Shown piece by piece: positions 45,218-54,915 of a DNA stretch of 59,851 nt. The first letter of the stretch is position 1. Each line of letters starts with the position of its first letter. The stretch is taken from contig USLU01000030.1 of the NCBI GenBank assembly GCA_900555635.1, positions 1 to 59,851 on the forward strand. The letters are read 5' to 3'. Under the pieces are notes generated by a model that did not search any database, had not been told where the DNA came from, and saw nothing but the letters and a program-made list of their open reading frames with translations. This DNA is from an uncultured Bacteroides sp. GTDB taxonomy: Bacteria > Bacteroidota > Bacteroidia > Bacteroidales > Bacteroidaceae. A program made the position numbers and the translations under genes.

Positions 45218-45225
45218 TATATTTG
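45218..45225 (+). promoter_or_regulatory. Candidate -7 box for the ECF sigma gene
   Basis: TATATTTG matches TAnnTTTG, 44 bases before the ATG at 45269. No TTTG is present at -33. Confidence 0.4.
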
Positions 45226-45268
45226 TCATCGTTAAGCAAACGTAAAACCATTAACCAAGGTATGAAAC

Positions 45269-45784
45269 ATGAAAGACACTCCGATGACAACCACCCAGCT
45301 GATAGCAGAATCTTATACCGATTATCATCATTCGGTATACCTATATATCTATTATAAGATAAATAGTAAAGAAGAAGCTGAAGACTTATCTCAAGATGTG
45401 TTTCTTCGTTTGATGGAATATACTCAGATATTACGTCCCGATACAGTGAAGTTTTTCATCTATACCATTTCTCGTAACTTAGTGAATGACTACCTGCGCC
45501 GCTATTATAAGAAGCAAGAAATTACTTCTTATATGTACGACCATACTTCTGCTTCAAGTAATGAAACGGAGAGCAAAATCATTGCCGATGACTTGATGGC
45601 TCACGAACGTCATAGAATGTCTTTATTGCCCCAACAGCGCAGAACAGTGTATATCATGAGTCGTTTTGATGGAAAATCGACCACTGAAATTTCTGCTGAA
45701 TTAAACCTCTCACAGCGTACGGTTGAGAACCACTTATTTATCAGTCGTAAAGAAGTACGTGAATATATGAAACAATGTATCTAA
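45269..45784 (+). CDS. ECF-type RNA polymerase sigma factor
   Basis: This 171-residue protein has region 2 (E-A-E-D-L-S-Q-D-V-F-L-R-L and F-I-Y-T-I-S-R-N-L-V-N-D-Y-L-R-R) and region 4 (L-P-Q-Q-R-R-T-V-Y-I-M-S and L-S-Q-R-T-V-E-N-H-L). It directs transcription of a small regulon, most likely the SusCD operon 43 bases downstream. Bacteroides PUL sigma factors normally pair with a FecR-like anti-sigma gene and an STN-bearing SusC. Here no anti-sigma gene follows and the adjacent SusC lacks an STN domain, so control must work differently or through distant partners. Confidence 0.93.
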   Translation: MKDTPMTTTQLIAESYTDYHHSVYLYIYYKINSKEEAEDLSQDVFLRLMEYTQILRPDTVKFFIYTISRNLVNDYLRRYYKKQEITSYMYDHTSASSNETESKIIADDLMAHERHRMSLLPQQRRTVYIMSRFDGKSTTEISAELNLSQRTVENHLFISRKEVREYMKQCI

Positions 45785-45827
45785 TTAGAATATAAAAATA
45801 ATAGTGTTAATTTTAAATTCATAAATT

Positions 45828-48800
45828 ATGGAGAATGACTTTATTAAATTCCCATCGAAGAAGATGATTTATTCTGCGATGTTGGTATCAGCATTGCTTA
45901 TGGGAGGTTCTCTTCCCGCTTTTGCCGATGTGATAGGAGTACAGCAGGTTATGCAGCAAACCAAGGTACAAGGAAAAGTGGTTGATGCAACCGGCGAACC
46001 GGTTATTGGTGCCAGTGTAATAGAAAAAGGCACCACCAATGGTATCATAACAGGTGTCGACGGAGACTTTAGTCTGAATGTGTCTTCTCCCAAGTCAATT
46101 ATAGTCGTTTCTTTTGTGGGTTATAAAACGATTGAATTACCTGCATCGGACAAGAAATTGCAGAATATCGTTCTCAAAGAAGATACTGAACTGCTGGACG
46201 AAGTAGTTGTCGTAGGTTACGGTGCTGTGAAGAAATCAGATTTGACAGGTGCCGTGGCATCCGTATCAACAAAAGAACTTACCGTTGCCGGTCGTGCAAG
46301 TGCTGTAGGTGCCATGCAAGGTGTTGTGCCGGGTGTTAATATTCAACGTTCATCTAACAAACCGGGTAGTGGTTATAATATTTTGATACGTGGTTTGAAT
46401 ACAGTAAGTGGCAGTACCAAGCCTTTGATTGTGATTGATGGAGTACCGGGTGCTGAACTGGAGAATATTAATCCGGATGATATTGAGAAAATTGACATCC
46501 TGAAAGATGCTTCTTCTACAGCTATTTACGGCTCACGGGCAACCAATGGTGTTGTAATTGTGACTACAAAGAAAGGTCAGAATGGAGCACCCAGAGTCGC
46601 ATATGACGGTTCTGTGGGATTCAGAAATTACACTCATGCGCCCAAGATGATGAATGGTCAAGAATATACTCAATTGGCACGCGAGTATGCGCGGGCTACC
46701 AAAGGAAATGGTGAATATGTGGACGATAGCCAGATTTTCTCAGCTTCGGAACTGGTAGCTATTAAGGATAATAACTATATGGACTGGTTTGACGCATTAA
46801 CCTCTACTGCTTGGATGACTAGCCATACATTATCCGTTACAGGAGGTACAGACAAGGCTTCTTATGTAGCTTCAGCCGGTTATTATGATGAAGATGGTTT
46901 GCTTCAACCCCAGTACTATAGACGATATAATCTGCGTGCAGGACTTGACTTGAATCCTAATAAATATGTAAAATTTGGTGTCAGTATGTATGGAACATTC
47001 TCTGACCAAGAAACGGGTAATGAGGATGGACTTCAAACAATCTATAGATTGCGTCCCACCTATCATCCTACTAATTTGGTGACTGGGGAAGAAGAGTTCA
47101 AATATGGGAGCGGTCAGTTCAATCCTTTTGTGACACAGAAAAACCAATCTTGGAATTACAAGAAATATGACATCCTGAGTAATCTGTATCTTGAGATTAA
47201 TCCGTTGAAGAACCTTGCATTGCGTACTACATTTTCTCCGGATATTCAATTCATTGATTATGGAATGTATGCAGGTGCCTATACTAAAAGAAATCAAGGT
47301 TCTCAAGCTACCTCATGGTACGAAAAGACAACCATTATGAACTGGGTATGGGATAATATGGTGACTTATAAATTCGATTTATTGAAAGACCATCATTTTG
47401 ATGTTACAGGTGTTTATTCAATGACGCAATATGAAAATGAGTTTATGCGTGGTGATGCCGCAGGATTATCTTATAATTCATTGTGGTATGCTTTACAGAA
47501 CGGCTCAAAAACGAACAAAGTACAGTCCAAATATGCAAAAACATCATTGATGTCTTATTTGGCTCGTATAAACTATAACTATAAAGGCAAGTATCTGTTG
47601 ACGGCAAGTATGCGTTACGATGGTTCTTCCAAATTAGCCGAAGGAAATAAATGGGGTGGATTCTTTGCCGGTGCTTTGGCTTGGCGTATTACTGAAGAAG
47701 ATTTCATGAAGAATATAAGTTGGCTGAGTAACTTGAAAGCTCGTTTGAGTTTCGGGCAATCGGGCAACGATAATGTGAGTGCTTATCAAACTCAAGGCTC
47801 CATCAGCGGTGCACAGTATTATACATTTGGAAATAGTGATATGATAGGTTATGTTCCAAATAATCTTCGTAACATGGAATTAGGCTGGGAAAGAACTACC
47901 GAGTATAATATAGGACTTGATTTTGGTTTATTCAATAACCGTATCTCCGGTTCTGTTGAATATTATAATCGTCTGACGGAAGATTTAATTATGAATAAGA
48001 CTGTTCCTGTAACTACCGGTTATTCTTCTGTGAAAGATAATGTAGGTTCTGTTCGCAATACCGGCTTTGAATTTGTATTGAATACAGAGAATATCCGTAC
48101 AAAGGATTTCTCTTGGAGCACATCCATTAATATCGCATATAATAAGAATAAGATTGTAGATCTTCAATATAAGGAAGACTTGTCTTCCCGTGGCAAATCC
48201 TTTGAGGGGATGAAAGGAGACTATAGTAATTTGTGGGTTATTGGTCAGCCTGTAGATATAAACTATAACTTGATGACAATTGGGGTATGGCAACTTGATG
48301 AAGCAACAGAAGCTGCAAAATATGGCTGTAAACCAGGACAGTATAAAGTACTCGATTTGGATGAAAACGGAAAAATTGATGATGCAGACCGTGTTATAGA
48401 TGGAAAACGTACTCCGGACTGGACTGGTGGTATGAGTAATAACTTTACATATAAGAATTTTGATCTGGCTGTTGGTACCTCTTTCCAATTAGGTGCTCGT
48501 ATGAGAAACCAGTTCTATGTATCTTATGCGCTCGAAAATAATAATATGAACTTGAACAATCTGAAAAAGGATTATTGGACACCGGAGAATCCGACTAATG
48601 AATCGGCTCAACCCGGAAATATGGGTCCGTATCGTGGTAAAGCGGGTTCTTGGGGTAATACAAAATCTGAGGTATCACACACTATGTCATCATCAGATTA
48701 TTTTAAAATTACTCATGCGACTTTGGGATATACGTTTGATAAGAAATTAATTTCCAAATCCTTCTTGACTAAATTACGCTTATATTGTACCGTTCAGAAC

Positions 48801-48914
48801 CCGTTTATCGTTTGTGCAGATAATGTAGTAGATCCTGAACAATTACCTTCCGGTATCTCACAGACAGATGTGTTAACACGTAATGTACTGTTCGGCGTGA
48901 ATGTGGCTTTCTAA
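45828..48914 (+). CDS. SusC-like TonB-dependent outer-membrane transporter without STN
   Basis: This protein of 1028 residues has a signal peptide ending A-F-A-D, then directly a carboxypeptidase-regulatory-like domain (V-Q-G-K-V-V-D-A-T-G-E-P-V-I-G-A-S-V), a TonB-box-like D-E-V-V-V-V-G-Y-G, the plug and the barrel ending in N-V-A-F. No STN module is present between the signal and the first domain. It imports oligosaccharides with the SusD encoded 29 bases downstream. By context the substrate contains uronic acids and alpha-linked sugars. Confidence 0.95.
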   Translation: MENDFIKFPSKKMIYSAMLVSALLMGGSLPAFADVIGVQQVMQQTKVQGKVVDATGEPVIGASVIEKGTTNGIITGVDGDFSLNVSSPKSIIVVSFVGYKTIELPASDKKLQNIVLKEDTELLDEVVVVGYGAVKKSDLTGAVASVSTKELTVAGRASAVGAMQGVVPGVNIQRSSNKPGSGYNILIRGLNTVSGSTKPLIVIDGVPGAELENINPDDIEKIDILKDASSTAIYGSRATNGVVIVTTKKGQNGAPRVAYDGSVGFRNYTHAPKMMNGQEYTQLAREYARATKGNGEYVDDSQIFSASELVAIKDNNYMDWFDALTSTAWMTSHTLSVTGGTDKASYVASAGYYDEDGLLQPQYYRRYNLRAGLDLNPNKYVKFGVSMYGTFSDQETGNEDGLQTIYRLRPTYHPTNLVTGEEEFKYGSGQFNPFVTQKNQSWNYKKYDILSNLYLEINPLKNLALRTTFSPDIQFIDYGMYAGAYTKRNQGSQATSWYEKTTIMNWVWDNMVTYKFDLLKDHHFDVTGVYSMTQYENEFMRGDAAGLSYNSLWYALQNGSKTNKVQSKYAKTSLMSYLARINYNYKGKYLLTASMRYDGSSKLAEGNKWGGFFAGALAWRITEEDFMKNISWLSNLKARLSFGQSGNDNVSAYQTQGSISGAQYYTFGNSDMIGYVPNNLRNMELGWERTTEYNIGLDFGLFNNRISGSVEYYNRLTEDLIMNKTVPVTTGYSSVKDNVGSVRNTGFEFVLNTENIRTKDFSWSTSINIAYNKNKIVDLQYKEDLSSRGKSFEGMKGDYSNLWVIGQPVDINYNLMTIGVWQLDEATEAAKYGCKPGQYKVLDLDENGKIDDADRVIDGKRTPDWTGGMSNNFTYKNFDLAVGTSFQLGARMRNQFYVSYALENNNMNLNNLKKDYWTPENPTNESAQPGNMGPYRGKAGSWGNTKSEVSHTMSSSDYFKITHATLGYTFDKKLISKSFLTKLRLYCTVQNPFIVCADNVVDPEQLPSGISQTDVLTRNVLFGVNVAF

Positions 48915-48943
48915 ATTCTGTGTAATCAATAAGATTTAAAATA

Positions 48944-50782
48944 ATGAAAACGAAAAATATATTTAGGAAAAGTGCTCTTCTTCTTTCTATGACTGCATTG
49001 GTAAGTTGCTCTTCATTTTTGGAAGAGGATAATTGGACTAGCCAATCTGCCGAGGATTTTTATAAAACAGCGGCAGGATATGAATCATTGGTGAATGGTG
49101 CTTACGCATCGTTAAAGTCAGTATACAATAATACAAACTACTTTCAATTAACTCAGTTGGGAACTGATATCGGAACACAGAGCAATGGAAATGTGACTAA
49201 TGATTTGAATCAGTATGTAGTGACTTTTGACAAATCTAATGGAACGGTCTATAACCAATGGAAGACTTTGTATGAAGCTTTGAAGAATGTTAATGCTGCT
49301 ATAGACCGTTCAGTAAATGTCACGTTGAAAGAACAAGATGCAATGGAAGGTATAGATCCGGCTACTTTGTCAACTCGTGTGGCAGAAGCCAAGTTCTTGC
49401 GTGCTTTATATTTGTTTGAAATAGTGAAGAACTGGGGACAAGCACCTCTTGTCTTGCATGAACCGATCTCAGCTGCTACTACATCCGTACTGAATAGCGG
49501 AGCTGATTTTTATAAACAAATTCTTTCGGACCTGCAAGATGTCTTGAATTCTTCATTACCCGAAAAGCAGGGAGCTTCTGATTTTGGCCGTGCCTCAAAG
49601 GCTGCTGCCAGACATCTACGTGCATTAGTTTATTTAACTCGTGGGTATCAGGAGTATGCAGAATCTACTGACTTTAAGAATGCTTACGCTGATGCTATGG
49701 AAGTAATTAAGAATTCCGGGCATAAATTGCTGGATGATTATGCAATGGTTCACCGTCAGGCAAATGAAGCAAATGATGAGATCATTTTTGCTATAAATTA
49801 TAATAATACAACCAATAATAATAACAATCAGCAGAGTACCTATTATCTCTTCTCCTACCGTGAAGGATGGGAAGGATTGGCAAAATGTAATTTTTATGCC
49901 AATGACTTCGGCTCTGTGATGCCATCTAAATATCTCTATCTTTCGTTTGACTGGAAGAAAGACAGGCGTGCGGAAGTGACTTTCATGAGTCCACTCAACG
50001 GAGAGCCTGCTACTTCTGTAGATGGTCGCACCTATGGTCGAAATGCCTTTATGAATGCTACACAGCTGGCTTCTTCAAGTACCGGTGTGGCTGATACGGT
50101 GATTTACATGCCTGTTCCAAGCCAAGCAGACTTTAGGGTTTATACAAAAGAAGAACAAGAAGCTGCTAATGCTGCTTCACCAATGAAGTTTATCTATAAT
50201 TATCCTTCCGGTTCGTATAGTGATTGTTCAAATGATGATTACTATATAACCGGTCAACAAGGTAACAATTCTACAACACGTGCATGGCTGCCTGTATATA
50301 AGTTTAAAGATGCCAATACACTTTATGGGGAAAGCGGTGGTAGTCAATATGGTTGTCGTGATATCGTATTGTTCCGTTTGGCAGAAACTTATTTGATTGC
50401 AGCGGAGGCGGCGGTGAAATGTAATGATAATCCTAATGCATTGTTGTGTATCAATGCTGTTCGTGAACGCGCAATGAAGAATGCTGCCGAGATGGGGCTT
50501 TCAATTTATAAAGGAACAGTGACCATTGATGATATATTGGATGAAAGAGCTTTAGAACTATTTGGTGAAGCGCCTCGTTGGAATGATTTGGCTCGTACCG
50601 GTAAATTAGCTGAAAGAGTACTAAAGTATAATTGGGATGTTACTCATGTTACGGGTGGTTTGATTCAAACACAGTTGAGTGAGGCTACTAATGGTAAATA
50701 TAGTGTTCGTCCTATTCCTGTTACTTGGCTGAATACACTTTCCAATGGACAAGAACTGGGTAACAATCCGGGTTGGGAATAA
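48944..50782 (+). CDS. SusD/RagB-family surface glycan-binding lipoprotein
   Basis: This 612-residue lipoprotein (lipobox L-V-S-C near residue 22) has the RagB/SusD pattern, including F-L-R-A-L-Y-L-F near residue 150 and the C-terminal R-W-N-D-L-A-R-T-G-K with R-P-I-P. It is the lid partner of the preceding SusC. A strong terminator follows, so the downstream lyase and GH97 genes need their own promoter or read-through. Confidence 0.94.
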   Translation: MKTKNIFRKSALLLSMTALVSCSSFLEEDNWTSQSAEDFYKTAAGYESLVNGAYASLKSVYNNTNYFQLTQLGTDIGTQSNGNVTNDLNQYVVTFDKSNGTVYNQWKTLYEALKNVNAAIDRSVNVTLKEQDAMEGIDPATLSTRVAEAKFLRALYLFEIVKNWGQAPLVLHEPISAATTSVLNSGADFYKQILSDLQDVLNSSLPEKQGASDFGRASKAAARHLRALVYLTRGYQEYAESTDFKNAYADAMEVIKNSGHKLLDDYAMVHRQANEANDEIIFAINYNNTTNNNNNQQSTYYLFSYREGWEGLAKCNFYANDFGSVMPSKYLYLSFDWKKDRRAEVTFMSPLNGEPATSVDGRTYGRNAFMNATQLASSSTGVADTVIYMPVPSQADFRVYTKEEQEAANAASPMKFIYNYPSGSYSDCSNDDYYITGQQGNNSTTRAWLPVYKFKDANTLYGESGGSQYGCRDIVLFRLAETYLIAAEAAVKCNDNPNALLCINAVRERAMKNAAEMGLSIYKGTVTIDDILDERALELFGEAPRWNDLARTGKLAERVLKYNWDVTHVTGGLIQTQLSEATNGKYSVRPIPVTWLNTLSNGQELGNNPGWE

Positions 50783-50831
50783 ATGAATAGCAGTGAATTG
50801 AGAGATTACCTAATTGACTAGAAAAGATTAT

Positions 50832-50880
50832 AGAGTCTGTCAATTGATTGTATTGCAATAGATTGGCAGACTCTTTTTTA
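50832..50880 (+). terminator. Terminator after SusD
   Basis: A 13-base stem (AGAGTCTGTCAAT, 50832-50844, with ATTGGCAGACTCT, 50862-50874, one G-T pair) is followed by T6. It stands only 19 bases before the lyase start. Confidence 0.85.
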
Positions 50881-50898
50881 TAATTATATTTGTTAATA

Positions 50899-52503
50899 AT
50901 GAGAGATAGTATTTTTACGATAAAGAAAGGGTTGTATTGTTGCTTGTCCTTCTTATTTCTTAGTTTGAATATAAGCGCAAAAGAATTCGTCCATCCCGGA
51001 CTTCTTCATTCGGAAGAAGATTTGAATCGTATTGAACGATTGGTAAAAAGCAATGTCTCTCCGGCTATGGGCTCGTATGAATTGTTGAAAAAGACACCGG
51101 AAGCTTCCTGTAACTATATTGTCAAAGGGCCTTTCGAGAATATTAGTCGTGCCGGAAAATATGGCTATACCAAAGCTCCTTGCGAGAGTGATTGTAATGC
51201 GGCTTATTATAATGCGTTAATGTGGAATATAACAAAAGACGTGCGCCATGCCGATAAGGCTATGGAGATTCTTCGTGGTTATGCACAGAAGTTAGAAAAA
51301 ATATATGGTCCCGACGATCCTCTTTGTGCCGGATTACAAGGATTTATGCTGATTAATGCTGCTGAAATAATGCGCTATACTTATATTGACTGTCCCAATG
51401 GGTGGACAGTGGAAGATACTCGGCAAGTAGAGCGTATGTTCCGAGAAGTATTTCTGCCTGTACTTACTACTTTTATCAATGCCAAACCTTATGCCAATGG
51501 TAATTGGGGCGGTTCGGTTAATAAAATGTTAATGGCTATCGCTATTTTTTCTAATGATGCTGCTTTATATGATCAATCTATTGATTTTTTTTATCATAGT
51601 AAAGACAATGGAAGTCTGCCCAACTATATTGCTGCAACCGGACAAATTCAAGAAACGGGAAGAGACCAGGCACACTGCATGCTAGGCGTGGGAGTATTGG
51701 CTGAACTGGCCGAATGTGCATGGAAGCAGGGTGATGATTTATATGGCGCATTAGATAATCGTATCATGAAAGGCTACGAATATCTTTCTAAAGTAAACTT
51801 AGGATATACCGATGTTCCATTCACCGTGTGGAAAGATGCTACCGGTAAATATTGTAACTGGCAAACTATTGGAGAAGCCTCATTGGGGGAGTTTCGTGCA
51901 GTCTTTGAGATAGCTTATAACCATTATGTAGTGCGCAAAGGTCTGTCTATGCCTTATACGGATAAAGTATTGCAACGCATTCGTCCTGAAGGAATCGGCT
52001 GGACTTGTGATAATCCGGGTTTCGGCACTTTGCTGTTTTATTTAGGAGAGGCGGAGGCTATGCCGGAAGAGGGGCAGATTTATGAGCAATTACAATATGC
52101 CTGGAAAGGATGGATTGTTGAATCACCTTCTTTGAAACCGGTTGGTGGAGAATTGCTATTAGTTAATCAAGGTATCCGTATGCATAAAGATAGGATAAAA
52201 TATGATGTTGCGAAGTACCCTTATATAAAAGTAACGTTTAATAATTATCCGAAAGATTGTAAAAAAGATTGGCTGAGATTGTGCTATAGTGTGAATAGTG
52301 CTCCCGAGTATTGGACTTTTTGTTCAAAAGATGCCATCCGGATAGATGAGAATACTTTTTTATTCTCGGTAAAAGATAAACACTCTAATAATGGAACTGT
52401 ATTCACCACAGGTAAGGTACAAATTAAGATGTTACTCGATTTTGGTTGTGTGGAACAGGTAGGTGTAAATAGTATTATTTCTGTCACAAATATGAATGAT
52501 TAA
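50899..52503 (+). CDS. Alginate-lyase-like protein, probably PL38
   Basis: The ATG at 50899 gives 534 residues; an in-frame TTG at 50890 is less likely. A signal peptide (ending I-S-A-K) is followed by an alpha/alpha toroid of the alginate_lyase type, with N-G-N-W-G-G-S-V-N-K-M near residue 200 and Q-E-T-G-R-D-Q-A-H near 255, motifs I associate with PL38. PL38 enzymes cut glucuronan or mannuronan by beta-elimination. The C-terminal 120 residues form a beta-rich extension. The gene ends in an overlap or near-overlap with the GH97 gene, so the two are coupled. The PL38 call is from memory of motifs and is moderate. Confidence 0.7.
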   Translation: MRDSIFTIKKGLYCCLSFLFLSLNISAKEFVHPGLLHSEEDLNRIERLVKSNVSPAMGSYELLKKTPEASCNYIVKGPFENISRAGKYGYTKAPCESDCNAAYYNALMWNITKDVRHADKAMEILRGYAQKLEKIYGPDDPLCAGLQGFMLINAAEIMRYTYIDCPNGWTVEDTRQVERMFREVFLPVLTTFINAKPYANGNWGGSVNKMLMAIAIFSNDAALYDQSIDFFYHSKDNGSLPNYIAATGQIQETGRDQAHCMLGVGVLAELAECAWKQGDDLYGALDNRIMKGYEYLSKVNLGYTDVPFTVWKDATGKYCNWQTIGEASLGEFRAVFEIAYNHYVVRKGLSMPYTDKVLQRIRPEGIGWTCDNPGFGTLLFYLGEAEAMPEEGQIYEQLQYAWKGWIVESPSLKPVGGELLLVNQGIRMHKDRIKYDVAKYPYIKVTFNNYPKDCKKDWLRLCYSVNSAPEYWTFCSKDAIRIDENTFLFSVKDKHSNNGTVFTTGKVQIKMLLDFGCVEQVGVNSIISVTNMND

Positions 52504-52513
52504 TATATTGATT

Positions 52514-54349
52514 ATGAGAACTGTTAATGTGTTTTTTATATTTATGATAGCCACTTGCTGGAATGTGGTGGCGCAAACTGTGCAATCTCCCGATGGACGT
52601 GTCTTGATTGAATTTTCGCTGACAACGCAACCAGAACGTGGCGTTCTTGAAGGAACTCCCATGTATTCGGTTTCTTACGAAGGAAAGCCGTTTTTACTGC
52701 CTTCTCGCTTAGGATTCTCTTTATTGGGAACCACTGCGATGGAGTCGCTCTTTGAAGTAACTGATATTCGGAAAATCGAGCAACGCAGCACTTGGAAACC
52801 TGTGTATGGTGAACGTAGCGAGTATCCGGATAATTATAATCAAATGACCGTTGCGCTTACGGAAAAACTTTTTCCACATCGTCAGTTGAATATTGTATTC
52901 CGTGCTTACAACGAAGGTATTGCTTTCCGCTATGAATTGCCTGCGCAAAAGGATCTCGAGAAAGTGGTTGTCAATAGTGAACACACTGAATTTTCCTTTC
53001 CGCAATATACTTCGGTATGGCAATCTTATGGACATGAGGGTAAATACTCCAAAGTTTATGCTGGCGAAATTCAACCCAATTGTGAACTTCCGCTTACTTG
53101 CTTGACTGAGAGCGGTATCTACGGTGCGATATTTGAGGCTGGTAACAGCCATTATCCGCGTGCGTATGTGGAGTCTGTTAATCGGAAGGGTACTACCATT
53201 CGTGTCTCTCTACGCGGTGAAGCCAAAAGTACGGATGGCATCACTACTGCTTGGCGAGCCATCACATTGTCCGACCGTCCCGGTGGCTTGTTAGAACAAA
53301 ACTATTTAGTACTCAACTTGAATGAACCGTGTCAAATAGAGGATACTTCGTGGATAAAGCCGGGAACGGCAATACGTGAGATTGACTTAAAAACAGAATC
53401 CAGTTTCGAGTTCATTGACTTCTGTGCCCGTAAGGGTATTGATTATATTCTGTATGATGCCAAATGGTATGGTCCGGATAAAGACATTAAGAGTTATCCA
53501 GGTACTCCCAAAGAGGGCTTAGATATAAAGGCTACTATCAAGTATGCCAAAGAAAGAGGAGTTGGTGTTTTTGTCTATCTTGATAAGATTGCGATAGAGC
53601 GCTATGCCGATGAGGTTTTTCCGCTTTATGAGAAGTGGGGGATTAAGGGTATTAAACCTGGTTTTGTCAGTGTAGGAAATCAAGAGTGGCAGGAGTGGAT
53701 AGAAAATTTAGTTAAGAAGGCAGCCAAATACCATCTGATGGTGAATATACACGATGCCTATCGTCCAACAGGTTTCAGTAGGACTTATCCCAATCTTGTT
53801 ACGCAAGAAGGTATACATGGTAATGAACAACAACCCAATGCCGATCATGATGTGATGTTGCCGTTTACTCGTTTTACCATTGGTGCGGGAGATTATACAC
53901 CCGGTTATCTGCGCAGTGGTTTACAGAGTTCTTGGGTACATCGGCTGGCTTTGCCTATTTTGTACTATAGTCCTGCTCAATTTCTTTTTTGGCGCGAGCG
54001 TCCCGAAGCACGACATGAACGGGAAGAGTTGAAACTTTGGGAGCATATTCCTACAGTCTGGGATGAGACTAAGGTACTTGATGGAGATATCGGAGAATAT
54101 GCTGTTGTGGCACGTCGTAACGACACTACTTGGTATGTTGGTGGCATTACTAATGCAAATGTAAGAACATTGACTATCGATTGCTCCTTTTTAACAGTCG
54201 GACAGCGATACAAAGCTACGATTTATACCGATAATTTACAATTGGAGGATAAGGTGGATATTGAGACACGTAAAGTGACTTGCAAAGACAAATTAACTTT
54301 CCGGATGAAAGGAAGTGGAGGTTTCGCTCTGAAAATAGATAGGAACTAG
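52514..54349 (+). CDS. GH97 family alpha-glycosidase with atypical active-site residues
   Basis: Starting at ATG 52514 gives a clean signal peptide (M-R-T-V-N-V and on, ending V-V-A-Q) and 611 residues. An ATG at 52496, overlapping the lyase stop, is also possible. The GH97 N-terminal sandwich, barrel and C-terminal domain are present. Where SusB has Glu in H-H-E-T and H-E-A, this protein has Asp357 in Y-L-D-K and Asp414 in H-D-A-Y-R-P-T-G; Glu438 in G-N-E matches the SusB acid. The retaining-type K-V-D-F nucleophile site reads K-P-G-F. It thus belongs to a different GH97 subgroup from the one at 12181-14190, and its mechanism cannot be read from the family. Confidence 0.85.
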   Translation: MRTVNVFFIFMIATCWNVVAQTVQSPDGRVLIEFSLTTQPERGVLEGTPMYSVSYEGKPFLLPSRLGFSLLGTTAMESLFEVTDIRKIEQRSTWKPVYGERSEYPDNYNQMTVALTEKLFPHRQLNIVFRAYNEGIAFRYELPAQKDLEKVVVNSEHTEFSFPQYTSVWQSYGHEGKYSKVYAGEIQPNCELPLTCLTESGIYGAIFEAGNSHYPRAYVESVNRKGTTIRVSLRGEAKSTDGITTAWRAITLSDRPGGLLEQNYLVLNLNEPCQIEDTSWIKPGTAIREIDLKTESSFEFIDFCARKGIDYILYDAKWYGPDKDIKSYPGTPKEGLDIKATIKYAKERGVGVFVYLDKIAIERYADEVFPLYEKWGIKGIKPGFVSVGNQEWQEWIENLVKKAAKYHLMVNIHDAYRPTGFSRTYPNLVTQEGIHGNEQQPNADHDVMLPFTRFTIGAGDYTPGYLRSGLQSSWVHRLALPILYYSPAQFLFWRERPEARHEREELKLWEHIPTVWDETKVLDGDIGEYAVVARRNDTTWYVGGITNANVRTLTIDCSFLTVGQRYKATIYTDNLQLEDKVDIETRKVTCKDKLTFRMKGSGGFALKIDRN

Positions 54350-54437
54350 GTTTGATTATAACTTGGATTGAGTGAAAATAATATTAGGTTCGTATTATTA
54401 TATTAAAGTGTATCTAAAAATGGGAAGAATGTAAATG

Positions 54438-54491
54438 TCTTACCCTATATTTAGTAGACTTTGCTAATAGTCTACTAAATATAGGGTAAGA
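54438..54491 (+). terminator. Perfect 23-base hairpin closing the second carbohydrate region
   Basis: The arms 54438-54460 and 54469-54491 are perfect inverse complements with an eight-base loop. It lies 88 bases after GH97 and probably ends transcription from both sides. Confidence 0.8.
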
Positions 54492-54535
54492 TATAATCCC
54501 AAAATGTAGGAAATAGATTGTATCTGATAATGTGT

Positions 54536-54866
54536 TTAGGTATATTTCTCCCGCCATGCTTTTAGTTCGGGGGGGGGAGCGTATCATCTAGTAAGAAAGG
54601 TCTGTCTTCACGTTGCAGTATCTCGATGGCTTGCTTTACGTTTGCTTCCGAAATGTAATTCTCTGTTTTAATGAAATGTCCGTCAAGTTCTAATGTCAGG
54701 TTACGATCGTCTAGTGCTACAAAGGAGGTGATTTCCTGGTGTCTGTCCAGATATTCCCTAATTTCTGCTGTGCGAGAATCGACAAAAGGAGCATTCCATT
54801 TGTCGGATTGGGTTGTATAAAGTTCACGCAGGCTGTTGTATATTTTCTTTTTGATAGATATAACAA
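54536..54866 (-). pseudogene. 3' fragment of a HAD-domain protein (HAD_SAK_2-like) with a G9 tract
   Basis: On the minus strand an open frame without a start codon encodes W-N-A-P-F-V-D-S-R-T-A-E-I-R-E-Y-L and F-V-A-L-D-D-R-N-L-T-L, then H-F-I-K-T-E-N-Y-I-S. This resembles the C-terminal part of the HAD domain found in RNA-repair-type proteins. A nine-base C run (G9 on the plus strand, 54569-54577) shifts the frame so that the protein stops at 54562-54564; with seven or ten C residues it would run on to 54536. An in-frame stop precedes the fragment at about 54876, so the 5' half of the gene is missing. It is a decayed gene. Confidence 0.6.
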
Positions 54867-54915
54867 ACTAAGATTATCAACGAATGAGCACTTGGTAATA
54901 TAATCTTAATGCTGG

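Noticed and set aside
2937..54349. One single large PUL
   Set aside because: About 15 kb of mostly minus-strand housekeeping genes and several terminators separate the two carbohydrate regions, and their enzyme sets point to different glycans.
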